Shown here piece by piece: positions 16,526 to 24,892 of a stretch of DNA of 64,000 nucleotides (positions are counted from its first letter, which is position 1; each line of letters begins with the position of its first letter). Both the position numbers and the translations under genes were made by a program. Under the pieces are notes generated by a model, which was not told the origin of the DNA, made no database searches, and saw only the letters and a program-made list of their open reading frames with translations. The DNA lies in contig CAZNOZ010000003.1 in NCBI GenBank assembly GCA_964574935.1, positions 34,826-98,825 of the forward strand, in the 5' to 3' direction. The stretch is from JBBECE01 sp964574935. Lineage in GTDB: Bacteria; Pseudomonadota; Alphaproteobacteria; Rhizobiales; Devosiaceae.

Positions 16526-18019
16526 ATGAACCGGTTCGAGCCCGCACTTCAGTCCCATATCGCCGCTGACGCGCCGCCGGCCGCGATCGCCCTCGCCTCC
16601 GGGGGATCGACCGGGTTCGGCTATTCGGCCGCCGTGGTCTCGGGGCTGGCGCAGCTTTGCGAGGCGCTCCTGCTGGGGGCGCTGGGCGCGGTAATCTTCG
16701 CGGTCTATCTGCCGGACGGCGCGGTGCCGCTGTACGCCTCCTGCATCGTGGCGGTGATGGCGCTGCACAACGTCACCGTCAACGCGCTCGGCATGTACAG
16801 GATCGCCGCCTACCGGCCGCTTTTCGAACAGATGGGCCGGGTGCTGGGCGCCTGGACGGCGATCTTCCTGCTGCTGATCGCCTTCGCCTTCCTGGCCAAG
16901 GTCTCCGACGCCTATTCGCGCGTGTGGATGGTGGGCTGGTATGCGAGCGGGTCGGTGGCGCTGGTTGCCTTCCGGCTCGGCATGCGGACGCTGGTGTTGC
17001 GCTGGACGCGCCAGGGACGGCTCCGGCGGCGCACCGCGATCGTCGGCGGCGGCGCCGACGCGCAGGCGCTGATCTCCCGGATCGGAGCGTCGGCCTACAA
17101 CGACATCGAACTCGTCGGGCTGTTCGACGACCGCAACGAGGAGCGCTCGCCGGCCTGGGTGGGGCCCTATCCCAAGCTCGGCCGGGTCGCCGACGTGGTT
17201 GACTATGCGCGCGGCCACCGGCTCGATTTGATCATCGTTTCGCTGCCGCCGACCGCCGAGACACGGGTGCTCGAAATGCTCAAGGAGCTCTGGGTGCTGC
17301 CGGTCGACATCCGGCTCAGCGCCCATCTGAGCAAGCTCAGATTCGCGGCGCGGGCCTATTCGTTCGTTGGCGACCTGCCGCTGTTCGACGTCATCGACAA
17401 GCCGATCTCGGACTGGAACGTCATCGTCAAGTGGCTGTTCGACAAATCGGTGGCGCTGGCGGCGCTGGTGGCGTTGTCGCCGGTTCTGATCGCCACGGCG
17501 CTGGCGGTGAAGGTCACCAGCGGCGGGCCGGTGCTGTTCCGGCAGAAGCGTCTGGGCTTCAACAACGAGCTCATCGAGGTCTTCAAGTTTCGCTCGATGT
17601 ATCTCGACGAGACCGACGCCGACGCCGACAGGCTGGTGACCAGGGACGATCCGCGGGTGACCCCGGTGGGGAAGTTCATCCGCATGACCTCGATCGACGA
17701 GCTGCCGCAACTCATCAACGTCGTGCGGGGCGAGCTGTCGATCGTCGGCCCGCGCCCGCATGCGCTGAAGGCGAAGGCCGCCGACAAGCTCTATCACGAA
17801 GCGGTCGACGGCTACTTCGCGCGCCACCGGGTGAAGCCCGGGATTACCGGCTGGGCGCAGATCAACGGCTGGCGCGGCGAGACCAATACGCTCGACAAGA
17901 TCACCCAGCGGGTCAATCACGATCTGTACTACATCGAGAACTGGTCGATCCTGCTCGATGTGTACATTCTGCTGATGACGCCGTTGGCGCTGGTCGGCGG
18001 CAAGTCCCGGGCCTACTAG
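16526..18019 (+). CDS. Undecaprenyl-phosphate sugar phosphotransferase (WcaJ/HfsE-like)
   Basis: A 497-residue polyprenyl glycosylphosphotransferase that starts repeat-unit synthesis by moving a sugar-1-phosphate (often glucose) onto undecaprenyl phosphate. It has about four N-terminal transmembrane helices, a CoA-binding-like Rossmann domain (IVGGGADAQALISRIG, about residues 172-290) and the C-terminal catalytic domain with RQKRLGFNN, EVFKFRSM, TSIDELPQLINV and LSIVGPRPHA. All key motifs are intact. It is followed closely by the polymerase gene. The sugar identity is not decided by sequence. Confidence 0.9.
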   Translation: MNRFEPALQSHIAADAPPAAIALASGGSTGFGYSAAVVSGLAQLCEALLLGALGAVIFAVYLPDGAVPLYASCIVAVMALHNVTVNALGMYRIAAYRPLFEQMGRVLGAWTAIFLLLIAFAFLAKVSDAYSRVWMVGWYASGSVALVAFRLGMRTLVLRWTRQGRLRRRTAIVGGGADAQALISRIGASAYNDIELVGLFDDRNEERSPAWVGPYPKLGRVADVVDYARGHRLDLIIVSLPPTAETRVLEMLKELWVLPVDIRLSAHLSKLRFAARAYSFVGDLPLFDVIDKPISDWNVIVKWLFDKSVALAALVALSPVLIATALAVKVTSGGPVLFRQKRLGFNNELIEVFKFRSMYLDETDADADRLVTRDDPRVTPVGKFIRMTSIDELPQLINVVRGELSIVGPRPHALKAKAADKLYHEAVDGYFARHRVKPGITGWAQINGWRGETNTLDKITQRVNHDLYYIENWSILLDVYILLMTPLALVGGKSRAY

Positions 18020-18028
18020 GAGGCCCCG

Positions 18029-19297
18029 GTGAGCGCGCTCAGTTTCACCGCCGGCGCCGCCCTGCCGCCCAAGGGCGGTCAGATCGCCATGACGGGGCGC
18101 CTGGCGCTCGCGGTGATGGTGCCGGTGTGGATTTTCTCGGGCGGTTTCGTGTGGATCGAGCCGAGCCCCTACGAGGTCATGTTCGCGATCGTGATGGGGC
18201 TGGTGGCGATCGCCGGCATCCCGATCGATCCGAAAACGCGAAACCTGATCGCGGTGATCGTGGTGTTCCTGCCCGCCGCGATGATCGCGGCGGCGCGGGT
18301 GCGGTTCACCCCCGTCACCGACGCGGTGATCTATTCGTCAGTCACGGTGTTCCTGCTGCTGACCGCCTTCGTCGCCGCCAACTACATCGCCGAGGCGCCT
18401 TTCGCGCGCATGCGGGTGATCAACTCCGCCTATGTCGCCATCGCGGTCGTGGTCGCGCTGATCGGGATTTTGGCCTACATCGGAATGCTGCCGGGCGAGG
18501 ACGTGTTTCTGAAATTCGGCCGCGCCAAGGCGACATTCAAGGACCCGAACGTCTACGGGCCGTTCCTGCTGTATCCGGCGGCGGTGGTGTTGCAGCGAAT
18601 CTTGTTGGGCAACGCCCGGCAGATCGCGATCAACGCCGCCATCCTTCTGGTCCTGTTCGTGGGGATTTTCGTGTCGTTCTCGCGCGGGGCGTGGGGGCAT
18701 TTCGCGGCGACCTCGGCGATCGTTTTTCTCGGCGTCTACTTCCTGGCCGCCAACCCCCGCCAGCGCACCCGGATGGTGCTGATCGGCGCCATCGGGGCCG
18801 TCGCCCTGGCGCTGGTGCTGGCCGGCCTGCTGACGCTGGAGCCGGTGCGGCACCTGTTCGCGGTCAGGGCGGAGCTCGTCCAGGACTACGATACCGGGGC
18901 GTTCGGGCGCTTCGGCCGGCAGGCCTACGCGGTCGTCGTGGCGCTAAACGATCCCCTGGGGATGGGGCCGATGCAGTTCGGCCGGCTGCGGGTCGGCGAG
19001 GAGCCGCACAACACCTATCTCAAAGTGCTGATCGCCTACGGCTGGGCGGGCGGATTCGCGATCATCTGGTTGACGGCGATGACGATCTGGCGGGCCGTCA
19101 AGTCGCTGGCGATCCCGTCGCCGAACCGGCTGCTGCTGATCCCGGCGGTGGCGACCTTCGTGCCGCTGATGACCGAAGCGGCGATCATCGATATCGACCA
19201 CTGGCGGCACTTCTTCCTGCTGATCGGTCTGATCTGGGGGGTGACGGCGGGATATGGGCGCCTCGGCGAGACGCAGCGGGCCGGCGCCCTGCCCTGA
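18029..19297 (+). CDS. O-antigen ligase/polymerase family membrane protein (Wzy-like)
   Basis: A 422-residue integral membrane protein with about ten to eleven helices. It carries the Wzy_C/WaaL features: the arginine motif SFSRGAWGHF, a large periplasmic loop after it, and EPHNTYLKVLIAYGWAGG with the conserved histidine. The start is a GTG four bases after AGGAGG. Directly after the initiating phosphotransferase it most likely polymerises repeat units in the periplasm; ligase function is less likely because no LPS genes are nearby. No Wzx flippase gene is present in the window. Confidence 0.82.
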   Translation: MSALSFTAGAALPPKGGQIAMTGRLALAVMVPVWIFSGGFVWIEPSPYEVMFAIVMGLVAIAGIPIDPKTRNLIAVIVVFLPAAMIAAARVRFTPVTDAVIYSSVTVFLLLTAFVAANYIAEAPFARMRVINSAYVAIAVVVALIGILAYIGMLPGEDVFLKFGRAKATFKDPNVYGPFLLYPAAVVLQRILLGNARQIAINAAILLVLFVGIFVSFSRGAWGHFAATSAIVFLGVYFLAANPRQRTRMVLIGAIGAVALALVLAGLLTLEPVRHLFAVRAELVQDYDTGAFGRFGRQAYAVVVALNDPLGMGPMQFGRLRVGEEPHNTYLKVLIAYGWAGGFAIIWLTAMTIWRAVKSLAIPSPNRLLLIPAVATFVPLMTEAAIIDIDHWRHFFLLIGLIWGVTAGYGRLGETQRAGALP

Positions 19298-19300
19298 GAC

Positions 19301-20368
19301 CTAGCTCAGCCGGCTCAAAAACCGCTCGGCGAGCCGCGCGCTGCCGGCCGCGAAATCCCCCAGATGGGCGTCGGCGAGCGGCGTTTCGGAATGCGCGTTC
19401 AGCCAGGCGAGCAGCTGCAGCCGCCGGAGCATGATCAGGGTATCGGCCTCGGCCACATCGGCGGTCGGCAGGTGGCGGTGGCGAAGGTAGCCGTCCAGCC
19501 AGGCGGCCCGCAGCGCCTCGGCGATCGGCCGGGCTTCGAGATACGACAAGGACGCGGCGAGATCGTACAAATGCCAGGAGTGGCACGCGTCGTCGAAATC
19601 GATGACCGTCAGCGCGCTGCCGTCGCGCAACAGGTTGTCGCCGTACATATCGGCATGAATGAGCCCGAAACGGCGCGACCCGGTGCCGAACGCATCCAGA
19701 CGCCGCCGCACCAGGGCCAGCGCCCGCTCGAGCAGCGAGTCGATGGCAGGGTCGATGGCCGGGTCGACGCCCGGCGCGCCCCGCCAGCGGTCCCGGGGGG
19801 TGCGGAGCGACAGGATCGATTGGGCCAAGACGTGCGGGCGGGTGAAGCCGCGCGGCGGCGTCCAGCGGGCGGTCTCGAGATGCGCCCGGGCGGCGATTTC
19901 GCCGAGCCGCCCGAACAGCGCTTCGTCGCTCCCCGCCACGCCGACCAGGGTGCCCGGGGCTTCGTCGAACAACACCAGCACGCTCTCCGGCCGGTCTCCC
20001 AAGCCGAGTTTTGCGGTGTGCACGAGTTCACCGTCATCACAAGCGATCGGGGCCGGCGCCGGCGCCACGTTGCGGCGAAACAGTTCGAGGAAGGCGAGTT
20101 CGGAGCGGACCTCGTCGCGGGTCCGCTCGCCCGGCCGGCTGACCCGCAGGATGGCGCGTGTGCCATCGGGCGCGCGCACCCGATAGGTCGCGTTCTCGGA
20201 GACGTGCAACAGGCGCAGCCCGGCGCCCCGCATCCCGGGCCAGCGGGCCAGCGCCGCCTGCAGGCGGGTGACGTCGATGTCGTGGGCGGGGGGCGGCGCC
20301 AGCCGCTGCGGCGGTGACGGGGCGCCCGCCGAGGCGCCATCGCCCATGCTGGCCGGCTTCGGCGGCAT
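19301..20368 (-). CDS. Aminoglycoside phosphotransferase-fold kinase
   Basis: A 355-residue protein of the APH/choline-kinase/homoserine-kinase type II superfamily. The catalytic loop is LIHADMYGDNLL (HxDxxxxN) and the metal-binding motif is VIDFDDACHSW; the N-terminal lobe has a short glycine-containing strand (YRVRAPDGTRAILRVSRP). The active site looks complete. Substrates vary widely in this family (homoserine, choline, aminoglycosides, sugars) and cannot be assigned here. The first ATG is used; another lies seven codons in. It is convergent with the polymerase gene, 3 bp apart. Confidence 0.78.
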   Translation of the reverse strand: MPPKPASMGDGASAGAPSPPQRLAPPPAHDIDVTRLQAALARWPGMRGAGLRLLHVSENATYRVRAPDGTRAILRVSRPGERTRDEVRSELAFLELFRRNVAPAPAPIACDDGELVHTAKLGLGDRPESVLVLFDEAPGTLVGVAGSDEALFGRLGEIAARAHLETARWTPPRGFTRPHVLAQSILSLRTPRDRWRGAPGVDPAIDPAIDSLLERALALVRRRLDAFGTGSRRFGLIHADMYGDNLLRDGSALTVIDFDDACHSWHLYDLAASLSYLEARPIAEALRAAWLDGYLRHRHLPTADVAEADTLIMLRRLQLLAWLNAHSETPLADAHLGDFAAGSARLAERFLSRLS

Positions 20369-20374
20369 CGGGAG

Positions 20375-20833
20375 CTAGAAGCTCTCCAGGATCATCTGGG
20401 CGTCGCAATTGGCGGCGCCATAGGTGCCGATCCAGATGTCGTACCAGCCCTCGGAGGGGTGGTTGAGATGGATCCGCGCGTCGCCCGCCCCGGCGTCGTC
20501 GTCGTCATAGTACCAGTTGCCGTTGGCGGTATTGATCAGGAGCACCGAGTCGCATTCCGACAGGATCCGGATTTCGAGCGCATAGCCCTGCGTCTTGGAG
20601 TAGAAGAGCTCGAAATCGGGCGCCGGCGCGACGTAGCCGGTCGGCGTGCCGAGGCCCGGAAAGCGGCATTTCTCAAGGTTCTGCGTGCCCCCGGCGATGA
20701 CGCCGAAGGCCTTGGCCTGATAGAGTTCTGCGGCCGAGTAGTAGAGTTCCCTGCCGCTGAGCTGGTAGTCGGGGCAGGCTTCGGCCGCCCCCATCGTCAG
20801 CGCCAAGGCGAGCGCCGCGAACATCGCCCTCAT
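20375..20833 (-). CDS. Small secreted protein of an alphaproteobacterial family
   Basis: A 152-residue protein with a clear signal peptide (cleavage near AEA-CPDY). The mature part has four cysteines and conserved-looking blocks GRELYYSAAELY, CDSVLLINTANGNWYYDDDD and GWYDIWIGTYG. This resembles a family common in Hyphomicrobiales, sometimes carrying peptidase labels without evidence. The Asp-rich YYDDDD stretch and final GTYG suggest a beta-sandwich like pre-peptidase domains (inference). It lies 6 bp upstream of the kinase gene on the same strand. Confidence 0.6.
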   Translation of the reverse strand: MRAMFAALALALTMGAAEACPDYQLSGRELYYSAAELYQAKAFGVIAGGTQNLEKCRFPGLGTPTGYVAPAPDFELFYSKTQGYALEIRILSECDSVLLINTANGNWYYDDDDAGAGDARIHLNHPSEGWYDIWIGTYGAANCDAQMILESF

Positions 20834-20878
20834 GGCTTTTCCCCTTGATCGGGCCAGCGCCGCCGGCGCCGGCGAAAC

Positions 20879-20955
20879 TGGTCGGAGCGGCCGGATTCGA
20901 ACCGGCGACCTTCTGACCCCCAGTCAGATGCGCTACCGGACTGCGCTACGCCCCG
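20879..20955 (-). tRNA. tRNA-Pro (anticodon GGG)
   Basis: A 77-base cloverleaf read by eye. The acceptor arm CGGGGCG pairs with CGCTCCG (one G-U). The D arm has GCGCAGTCCGGTAGCGC, the anticodon stem is TCTGA/TCAGA with loop CTGGGGG (anticodon GGG), and the T arm is GCCGG-TTCGAAT-CCGGC. The discriminator base is A and the 3-prime CCA is encoded. It reads CCC (and CCU) proline codons. Confidence 0.95.
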
Positions 20956-21125
20956 GTGGAGATTTGATATTTAGTTTGATCGGGCCGCGCAAGGCCAGCG
21001 GCGGCGGCGGCGGCTTCCAACCACGCGTAAGGAGCGGAGCTGGCACGGAACAGCCCGGAACTCCGACCATTGTTCCCACTGCGATCGACATGGCATCACC
21101 TGCGAACAAAGGGCGCGAAATGAAA

Positions 21126-21145
21126 GGCCCCGCCGAAGCGGGGCC
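21126..21145 (-). terminator. Rho-independent terminator of the OMP gene
   Basis: On the minus strand GGCCCCGC-TTCG-GCGGGGCC forms an 8-bp stem with a stable TTCG tetraloop, followed by TTTCATTT. It lies 30 bp past the stop of the outer-membrane protein gene. Confidence 0.8.
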
Positions 21146-21175
21146 GTTCCTCGCCGTCTCGCGGATTCCGGTTCG

Positions 21176-21778
21176 CTAGTTGAAGCCCCAAACGATGCCC
21201 GTGCCGACCGAGATATTGGCGATGGGATACTGCAACGCCCGCGACCATTGCAGGTGCGTGCGCCAGCGGAGGTTGTCGTTCATGGCAACTTCGACACCGG
21301 AGGCGATGGCGCCGTAGGCAGCCCAGGGCGTCTCATCGACAAATCTCGTCGTGCCAACGCCCGCCGCACCGTAGATCATCACGCCGTCCGTCACCTCGGT
21401 ACCGATGCGGGCCATGGCCTGGAACGTGATCTTGTAGACATCGGGTTCCTGGGCAATGGGCCAGTACACGAACATCTTGTCGATGCCGTAAATGACGTTG
21501 CCGCTCTGCCAGTTGTAGCCGAAGACCTTGGCCACGCCGAACCCGTTTTCGGAGCACTCGAAGCAGCCGGTCTCATAAACGTGCGTGCCCACGCCCAGCA
21601 CGCCGAAATAGAACCCGCTCCAGTCGGTCGCCTTTCCCGGCTCGGAATAGGTGGAAGTCGTAGTGGCGTAGAGGTCGGTTGCGAATGCCGACGTGCCCAT
21701 GGCCAGCGCGGCGAAAGTCCCCAGGATGATCGTTTTGAGAGTGCGCAGGGCGCCGTCCTTTGTTTCGGAATCGTGCAA
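21176..21778 (-). CDS. Small outer-membrane beta-barrel protein
   Basis: A 200-residue protein with a signal peptide (ILGTFAALAMGTSAFA) followed by DWSGFYFGVLGVG, the opening of many rhizobial Omp25/Omp31-type small beta-barrels, and alternating hydrophobic strands to the C-terminus. The last residues (IVWGFN) do not end in the usual C-terminal Phe, and the first loop has an unusual CFEC cysteine pair. The start is uncertain: a TTG is used, with AGGG just before it, but a CTG ten codons later would also give a good signal peptide. Monocistronic with a strong terminator. Confidence 0.65.
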   Translation of the reverse strand: MHDSETKDGALRTLKTIILGTFAALAMGTSAFATDLYATTTSTYSEPGKATDWSGFYFGVLGVGTHVYETGCFECSENGFGVAKVFGYNWQSGNVIYGIDKMFVYWPIAQEPDVYKITFQAMARIGTEVTDGVMIYGAAGVGTTRFVDETPWAAYGAIASGVEVAMNDNLRWRTHLQWSRALQYPIANISVGTGIVWGFN

Positions 21779-22115
21779 CTACCCTACATAGCATGGGACG
21801 CGAACGGCAAGTGACAATGGGACGCAACCCGTGATCCTTGGGCAACATTGAACGACATAATGGCGCTAATTGGCGGCGTGGGTGCGGCAACGCAACCATA
21901 TTTGCCCGTCTCGAGCGGTCACTTGCACGCACGGCCCGCGTGATGATTCGGGCTCCCGAATCCTCGACGCTCGCGGATCGGCTGCGCCAGGGTGCGGCTG
22001 GCGTCCGCGATCGTCCGTGCGCACGCGCCGATGCAGAAGACCGCGGATCTTGGAGGCGACGCGCTGGACCGGATCACCGGCGTAAGCTACCAGCGCTGCG
22101 ACCGTCGGAACCGGC
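21779..22115. other. Intergenic region, no gene seen
   Basis: 337 bp between the divergently placed start of the OMP gene and the end of the cytochrome c gene. It must hold the OMP promoter (minus strand). I see no convincing coding region, RNA structure or repeat; the open frames here have no family features. Confidence 0.6.
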
Positions 22116-23018
22116 CTAACGCTCGCCGGTCTTCTTGGCAGGCAGGCTCTTCAGGAACGCGTACAGATCCGAAATCTCGGCGTCGCTCATTTCCCCTAGA
22201 ACCGCAGCGGGCATCGCGTCGCTGATGGCGCTGCCGTCCGGCCGCTTGCCGCTGCGGAACATTGCGGCGAGCGCCTCCGCCGAAGGGTAGCGATCGAGCA
22301 CGCCGCCCTCGCCCGGCGTCAGATTCGCCGCCGGCGGCCAGTTCGGAGAGCCCCCGGCGATGGGACCGCCGCTGAAGGAGTCGTTATGGCATCCCTTGCA
22401 GATTTCGGCGACATACGCGCCGGCGGCGAGCCGGTCTGTCGGAGCCGGTGGCTGTTGCGGGGCAAGGGTGTGATCGATCTTCTCGGCCGCATCCTGAATC
22501 ATCCCGGCCGCGTACAGGAGCCGCATGGGCAACGGAATGTCGAATTCCGCTCCGGTGCCCTCGACCGCCGGCAGCGATCGAACATAGGCAGCAATCGCGC
22601 CGACGTCGGCATCGGTGAACCGGTCGAAGTCCTCGCTCGGCATGATCAGCAGGGGCTCGCCATTCGGCTTGACGCCGTGGCGGATCGTGCGCACCCAGTC
22701 CTCGGCCGCATAGCCCACGGTGACGCTGCCGGGGCCAGGGGAAATGTGCGGAGACTTGGCGCGCAAGCCGCTTTCGTCGAGGAACACCCGGCCGCCGCCG
22801 TCCGATCCGTGGCAATCGGCGCAGCCGCGCGAGCGGAAGAGATAGCGGCCGCGCTCCAGAGCCGCCTGATCGGTGGGGATGACGATCGAATCCACCGCCA
22901 CCTCGACCAAGCGGTGCCTTTTGATCTCACTTCCGAACTGCGCAAAGGCAGCCAGCGCCACAATGATGGCGACCAGCCCTCCGATCACCCATATGCCGAT
23001 TTTGGTGCGAAGATGCAT
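22116..23018 (-). CDS. Membrane-anchored diheme cytochrome c
   Basis: A 300-residue protein with an N-terminal transmembrane anchor (residues 7-27) and two heme-binding motifs, CADCH (66-70) and CKGCH (207-211). Candidate distal methionines lie in MPSEDF and AMPAAV. Two c-type domains in tandem on a membrane anchor resemble cytochrome subunits of periplasmic dehydrogenases, but no dehydrogenase is adjacent. It starts 33 bp after the MerR gene on the same strand and may be co-transcribed with it. Electron-transfer partner unknown. Confidence 0.85.
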   Translation of the reverse strand: MHLRTKIGIWVIGGLVAIIVALAAFAQFGSEIKRHRLVEVAVDSIVIPTDQAALERGRYLFRSRGCADCHGSDGGGRVFLDESGLRAKSPHISPGPGSVTVGYAAEDWVRTIRHGVKPNGEPLLIMPSEDFDRFTDADVGAIAAYVRSLPAVEGTGAEFDIPLPMRLLYAAGMIQDAAEKIDHTLAPQQPPAPTDRLAAGAYVAEICKGCHNDSFSGGPIAGGSPNWPPAANLTPGEGGVLDRYPSAEALAAMFRSGKRPDGSAISDAMPAAVLGEMSDAEISDLYAFLKSLPAKKTGER

Positions 23019-23051
23019 GTCGTCCTCACCGGTGCGGGAGTCGGCGGCCGA

Positions 23052-23495
23052 TCAGCTCTCTTCGCGGGCGTGCTCGAGCAAACGCTTGCATTCGAGCATT
23101 TCCCTGAGGGCCTCGTTGAGCCGGGCCCGCGAATACGGATCGATCGAGGGGTTGGCGGGCCCGTCCGGCCGGATGAACTCGGCGTCGTCGCCGGCAACCC
23201 CGGGCGCGATCGGCTCGATCGACCCGGTCTGGCCGATGGCGATGACATGGCGGGCGCCCTGATCGCGGAGAATCTTCTGGACCCCCTTGATCGTAAAGCC
23301 CTGATCGTAAAGCAAAAAGCGGATGCCGCGCAGGAGCTGCACGTCGTCGGGGCGATAGTAGCGGCGCCCGCCGCCGCGCTTGAGCGGCTTGATCTGGCCG
23401 AAGCGGGTCTCCCAAAAGCGCAGCACATGCTGCGGGAGCGCCAGCTCCTTGGCCGCCTCGGAAATGGTGCGAAACGCGTCCGGAGATTTGTCCAC
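23052..23495 (-). CDS. MerR-family transcriptional regulator
   Basis: A 147-residue protein with an N-terminal MerR winged helix (AFRTISEAAKELALPQHVLRFWETRF, then GRRYYRPDDVQLL) and a short C-terminal coiled region. There are no metal-sensing cysteines of the CueR/MerR type. A MerR gene directly after ihfA is a conserved Hyphomicrobiales arrangement; its targets are unknown to me. It starts 22 bp after ihfA. Confidence 0.88.
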   Translation of the reverse strand: MDKSPDAFRTISEAAKELALPQHVLRFWETRFGQIKPLKRGGGRRYYRPDDVQLLRGIRFLLYDQGFTIKGVQKILRDQGARHVIAIGQTGSIEPIAPGVAGDDAEFIRPDGPANPSIDPYSRARLNEALREMLECKRLLEHAREES

Positions 23496-23517
23496 GGTCA
23501 GTTCTAACTATCAAAAA

Positions 23518-23832
23518 CTATTTGATTCCAGAGCCGACCATAGATTTGTTGATTTTGGTTTTCAACACGTTGGATGGCTTAAACACAAGAACCCTGCGCG
23601 GCAGGATGGGGACTTCCTCGCCGGTTTTGGGATTGCGTCCAATGCGCTGATTTTTCGAACGGACCTGAAACGAGCCAAAGGAGGACAACTTGACGTTGTT
23701 GCCGTCCACCAGAGAGTCGCTGATAAGATCAAGTACCCGTTCGACCAGTTCTGCAGATTCTGTCCTGGAAAGCCCAACCGCTTGATAGACGGCCTCACCG
23801 AGATCGGCCCGCGTCACCGTTTTTCCGGCCAT
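23518..23832 (-). CDS. ihfA: Integration host factor subunit alpha
   Basis: A 104-residue HU/IHF-family DNA-bending protein. It starts with KTVTRADLGEAVYQ, has VKLSSFGSFQVR and the DNA-intercalating arm GRNPKTGEEVPI with its proline. The ATG was chosen because it gives the standard length and N-terminus; the frame is open 25 codons further upstream without family similarity. It is the middle gene of plsX-fabH-ihfA-merR. Confidence 0.95.
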   Translation of the reverse strand: MAGKTVTRADLGEAVYQAVGLSRTESAELVERVLDLISDSLVDGNNVKLSSFGSFQVRSKNQRIGRNPKTGEEVPILPRRVLVFKPSNVLKTKINKSMVGSGIK

Positions 23833-23917
23833 GCCCCCGCACCCTCTGCCTGCCCCAAGACAAAAAAACACACTAGTGGCCGCCTCGTCGGCGGTCAATG
23901 TGGGCAATTGTCCGGTA

Positions 23918-24892
23918 CTACCAGCGAATTAGCGAGGCGCCCCAGGTGAATCCGCCGCCCATGGCCTCGATCATAACAAGGTCGCCGCGCTTGATGCGGC
24001 CGTCATGGACGGCGGTGTCGAGAGCCAGCGGGACCGAGGCCGCCGAAGTATTGGCGTGCCGGTCGATGGTGACGACCGTCTTGTCGAGCGGAATGCCCAG
24101 GCGCTTGCTGGCGGCGTCGATGATGCGCCTGTTGGCCTGGTGGGGGACGAACCAGTCGAGATCGTCGGCGCAATAGCCGGCGTCCTGGAAGGCGCCGGAG
24201 ACCACGTCCGACATCATCCCGACGGCGTGCCGGAAGACCTCCCGGCCCTGCATCTGCACCAGCCCGGCGCTGCGGGTGAGCGAGGTGCCGCCGTCGGTAT
24301 AGAGCTTGTCCCAATGGCTGCCGTCGGCGCGCAGCCGGCTGGCCAGCACCCCGCGGCCATCGGCTTCGGCCTCGGGCACCGCCTCGAGCACGATGGCGCC
24401 GGCGCCGTCGCCGAACAAGACGCAGGTGGCGCGGTCGGTCCAGTCGAGGATGCGCGTGATGGTCTCGGCGCCGATGACCAGGGCGCGGCTGCCCATGGAG
24501 TTCTTGAACAGGGAGTCCGCGGTCGCCACCGAATAGACGAAACCCGTGCACACCGCCTGCAGGTCGAAGGCAAAGCCCTCGCCGATGCCCAGCTCCTCCT
24601 GGACCAGCGCCGCGGTGGCCGGGAAGGTGCGGTCCGGCGTCGTGGTGGCGACGATGATCAGATCGATCTCGGCGGGCTCCATTTCGGCCGCCGCCAGTGC
24701 CTGACGGGCCGCGTGCAGGGCCAATGTCGAGGTCGTCTCGCCGTCCGCCGCCACCCGCCGCTCGGAGATGCCGGTGCGCTGGACGATCCACTGGTCGGAG
24801 GTGTCGACAATTTTCGAAAGATCGTCGTTGGTCAGCACCCGCTCGGGCAGATAGCTGCCGACGCCTCTGACAATGGAGCGCACGCCGCTCAC
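23918..24892 (-). CDS. fabH: Beta-ketoacyl-ACP synthase III
   Basis: A 324-residue KAS III that condenses acetyl-CoA with malonyl-ACP to start fatty-acid synthesis. The catalytic triad is complete: C115 in LQAVCTGF, H251 in VPHQANRR and N281 in RHANTSAAS; the GGGFTWGA motif closes the protein. The GTG start overlaps the plsX stop (GTGA), so the two are translationally coupled. Another in-frame GTG lies three codons later. Confidence 0.95.
   Translation of the reverse strand: MSGVRSIVRGVGSYLPERVLTNDDLSKIVDTSDQWIVQRTGISERRVAADGETTSTLALHAARQALAAAEMEPAEIDLIIVATTTPDRTFPATAALVQEELGIGEGFAFDLQAVCTGFVYSVATADSLFKNSMGSRALVIGAETITRILDWTDRATCVLFGDGAGAIVLEAVPEAEADGRGVLASRLRADGSHWDKLYTDGGTSLTRSAGLVQMQGREVFRHAVGMMSDVVSGAFQDAGYCADDLDWFVPHQANRRIIDAASKRLGIPLDKTVVTIDRHANTSAASVPLALDTAVHDGRIKRGDLVMIEAMGGGFTWGASLIRW

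Noticed and set aside
21838..22119. 93-codon plus-strand frame in the intergenic region
   Set aside because: No ribosome site, no recognisable family, Arg-rich composition; treated as non-coding.
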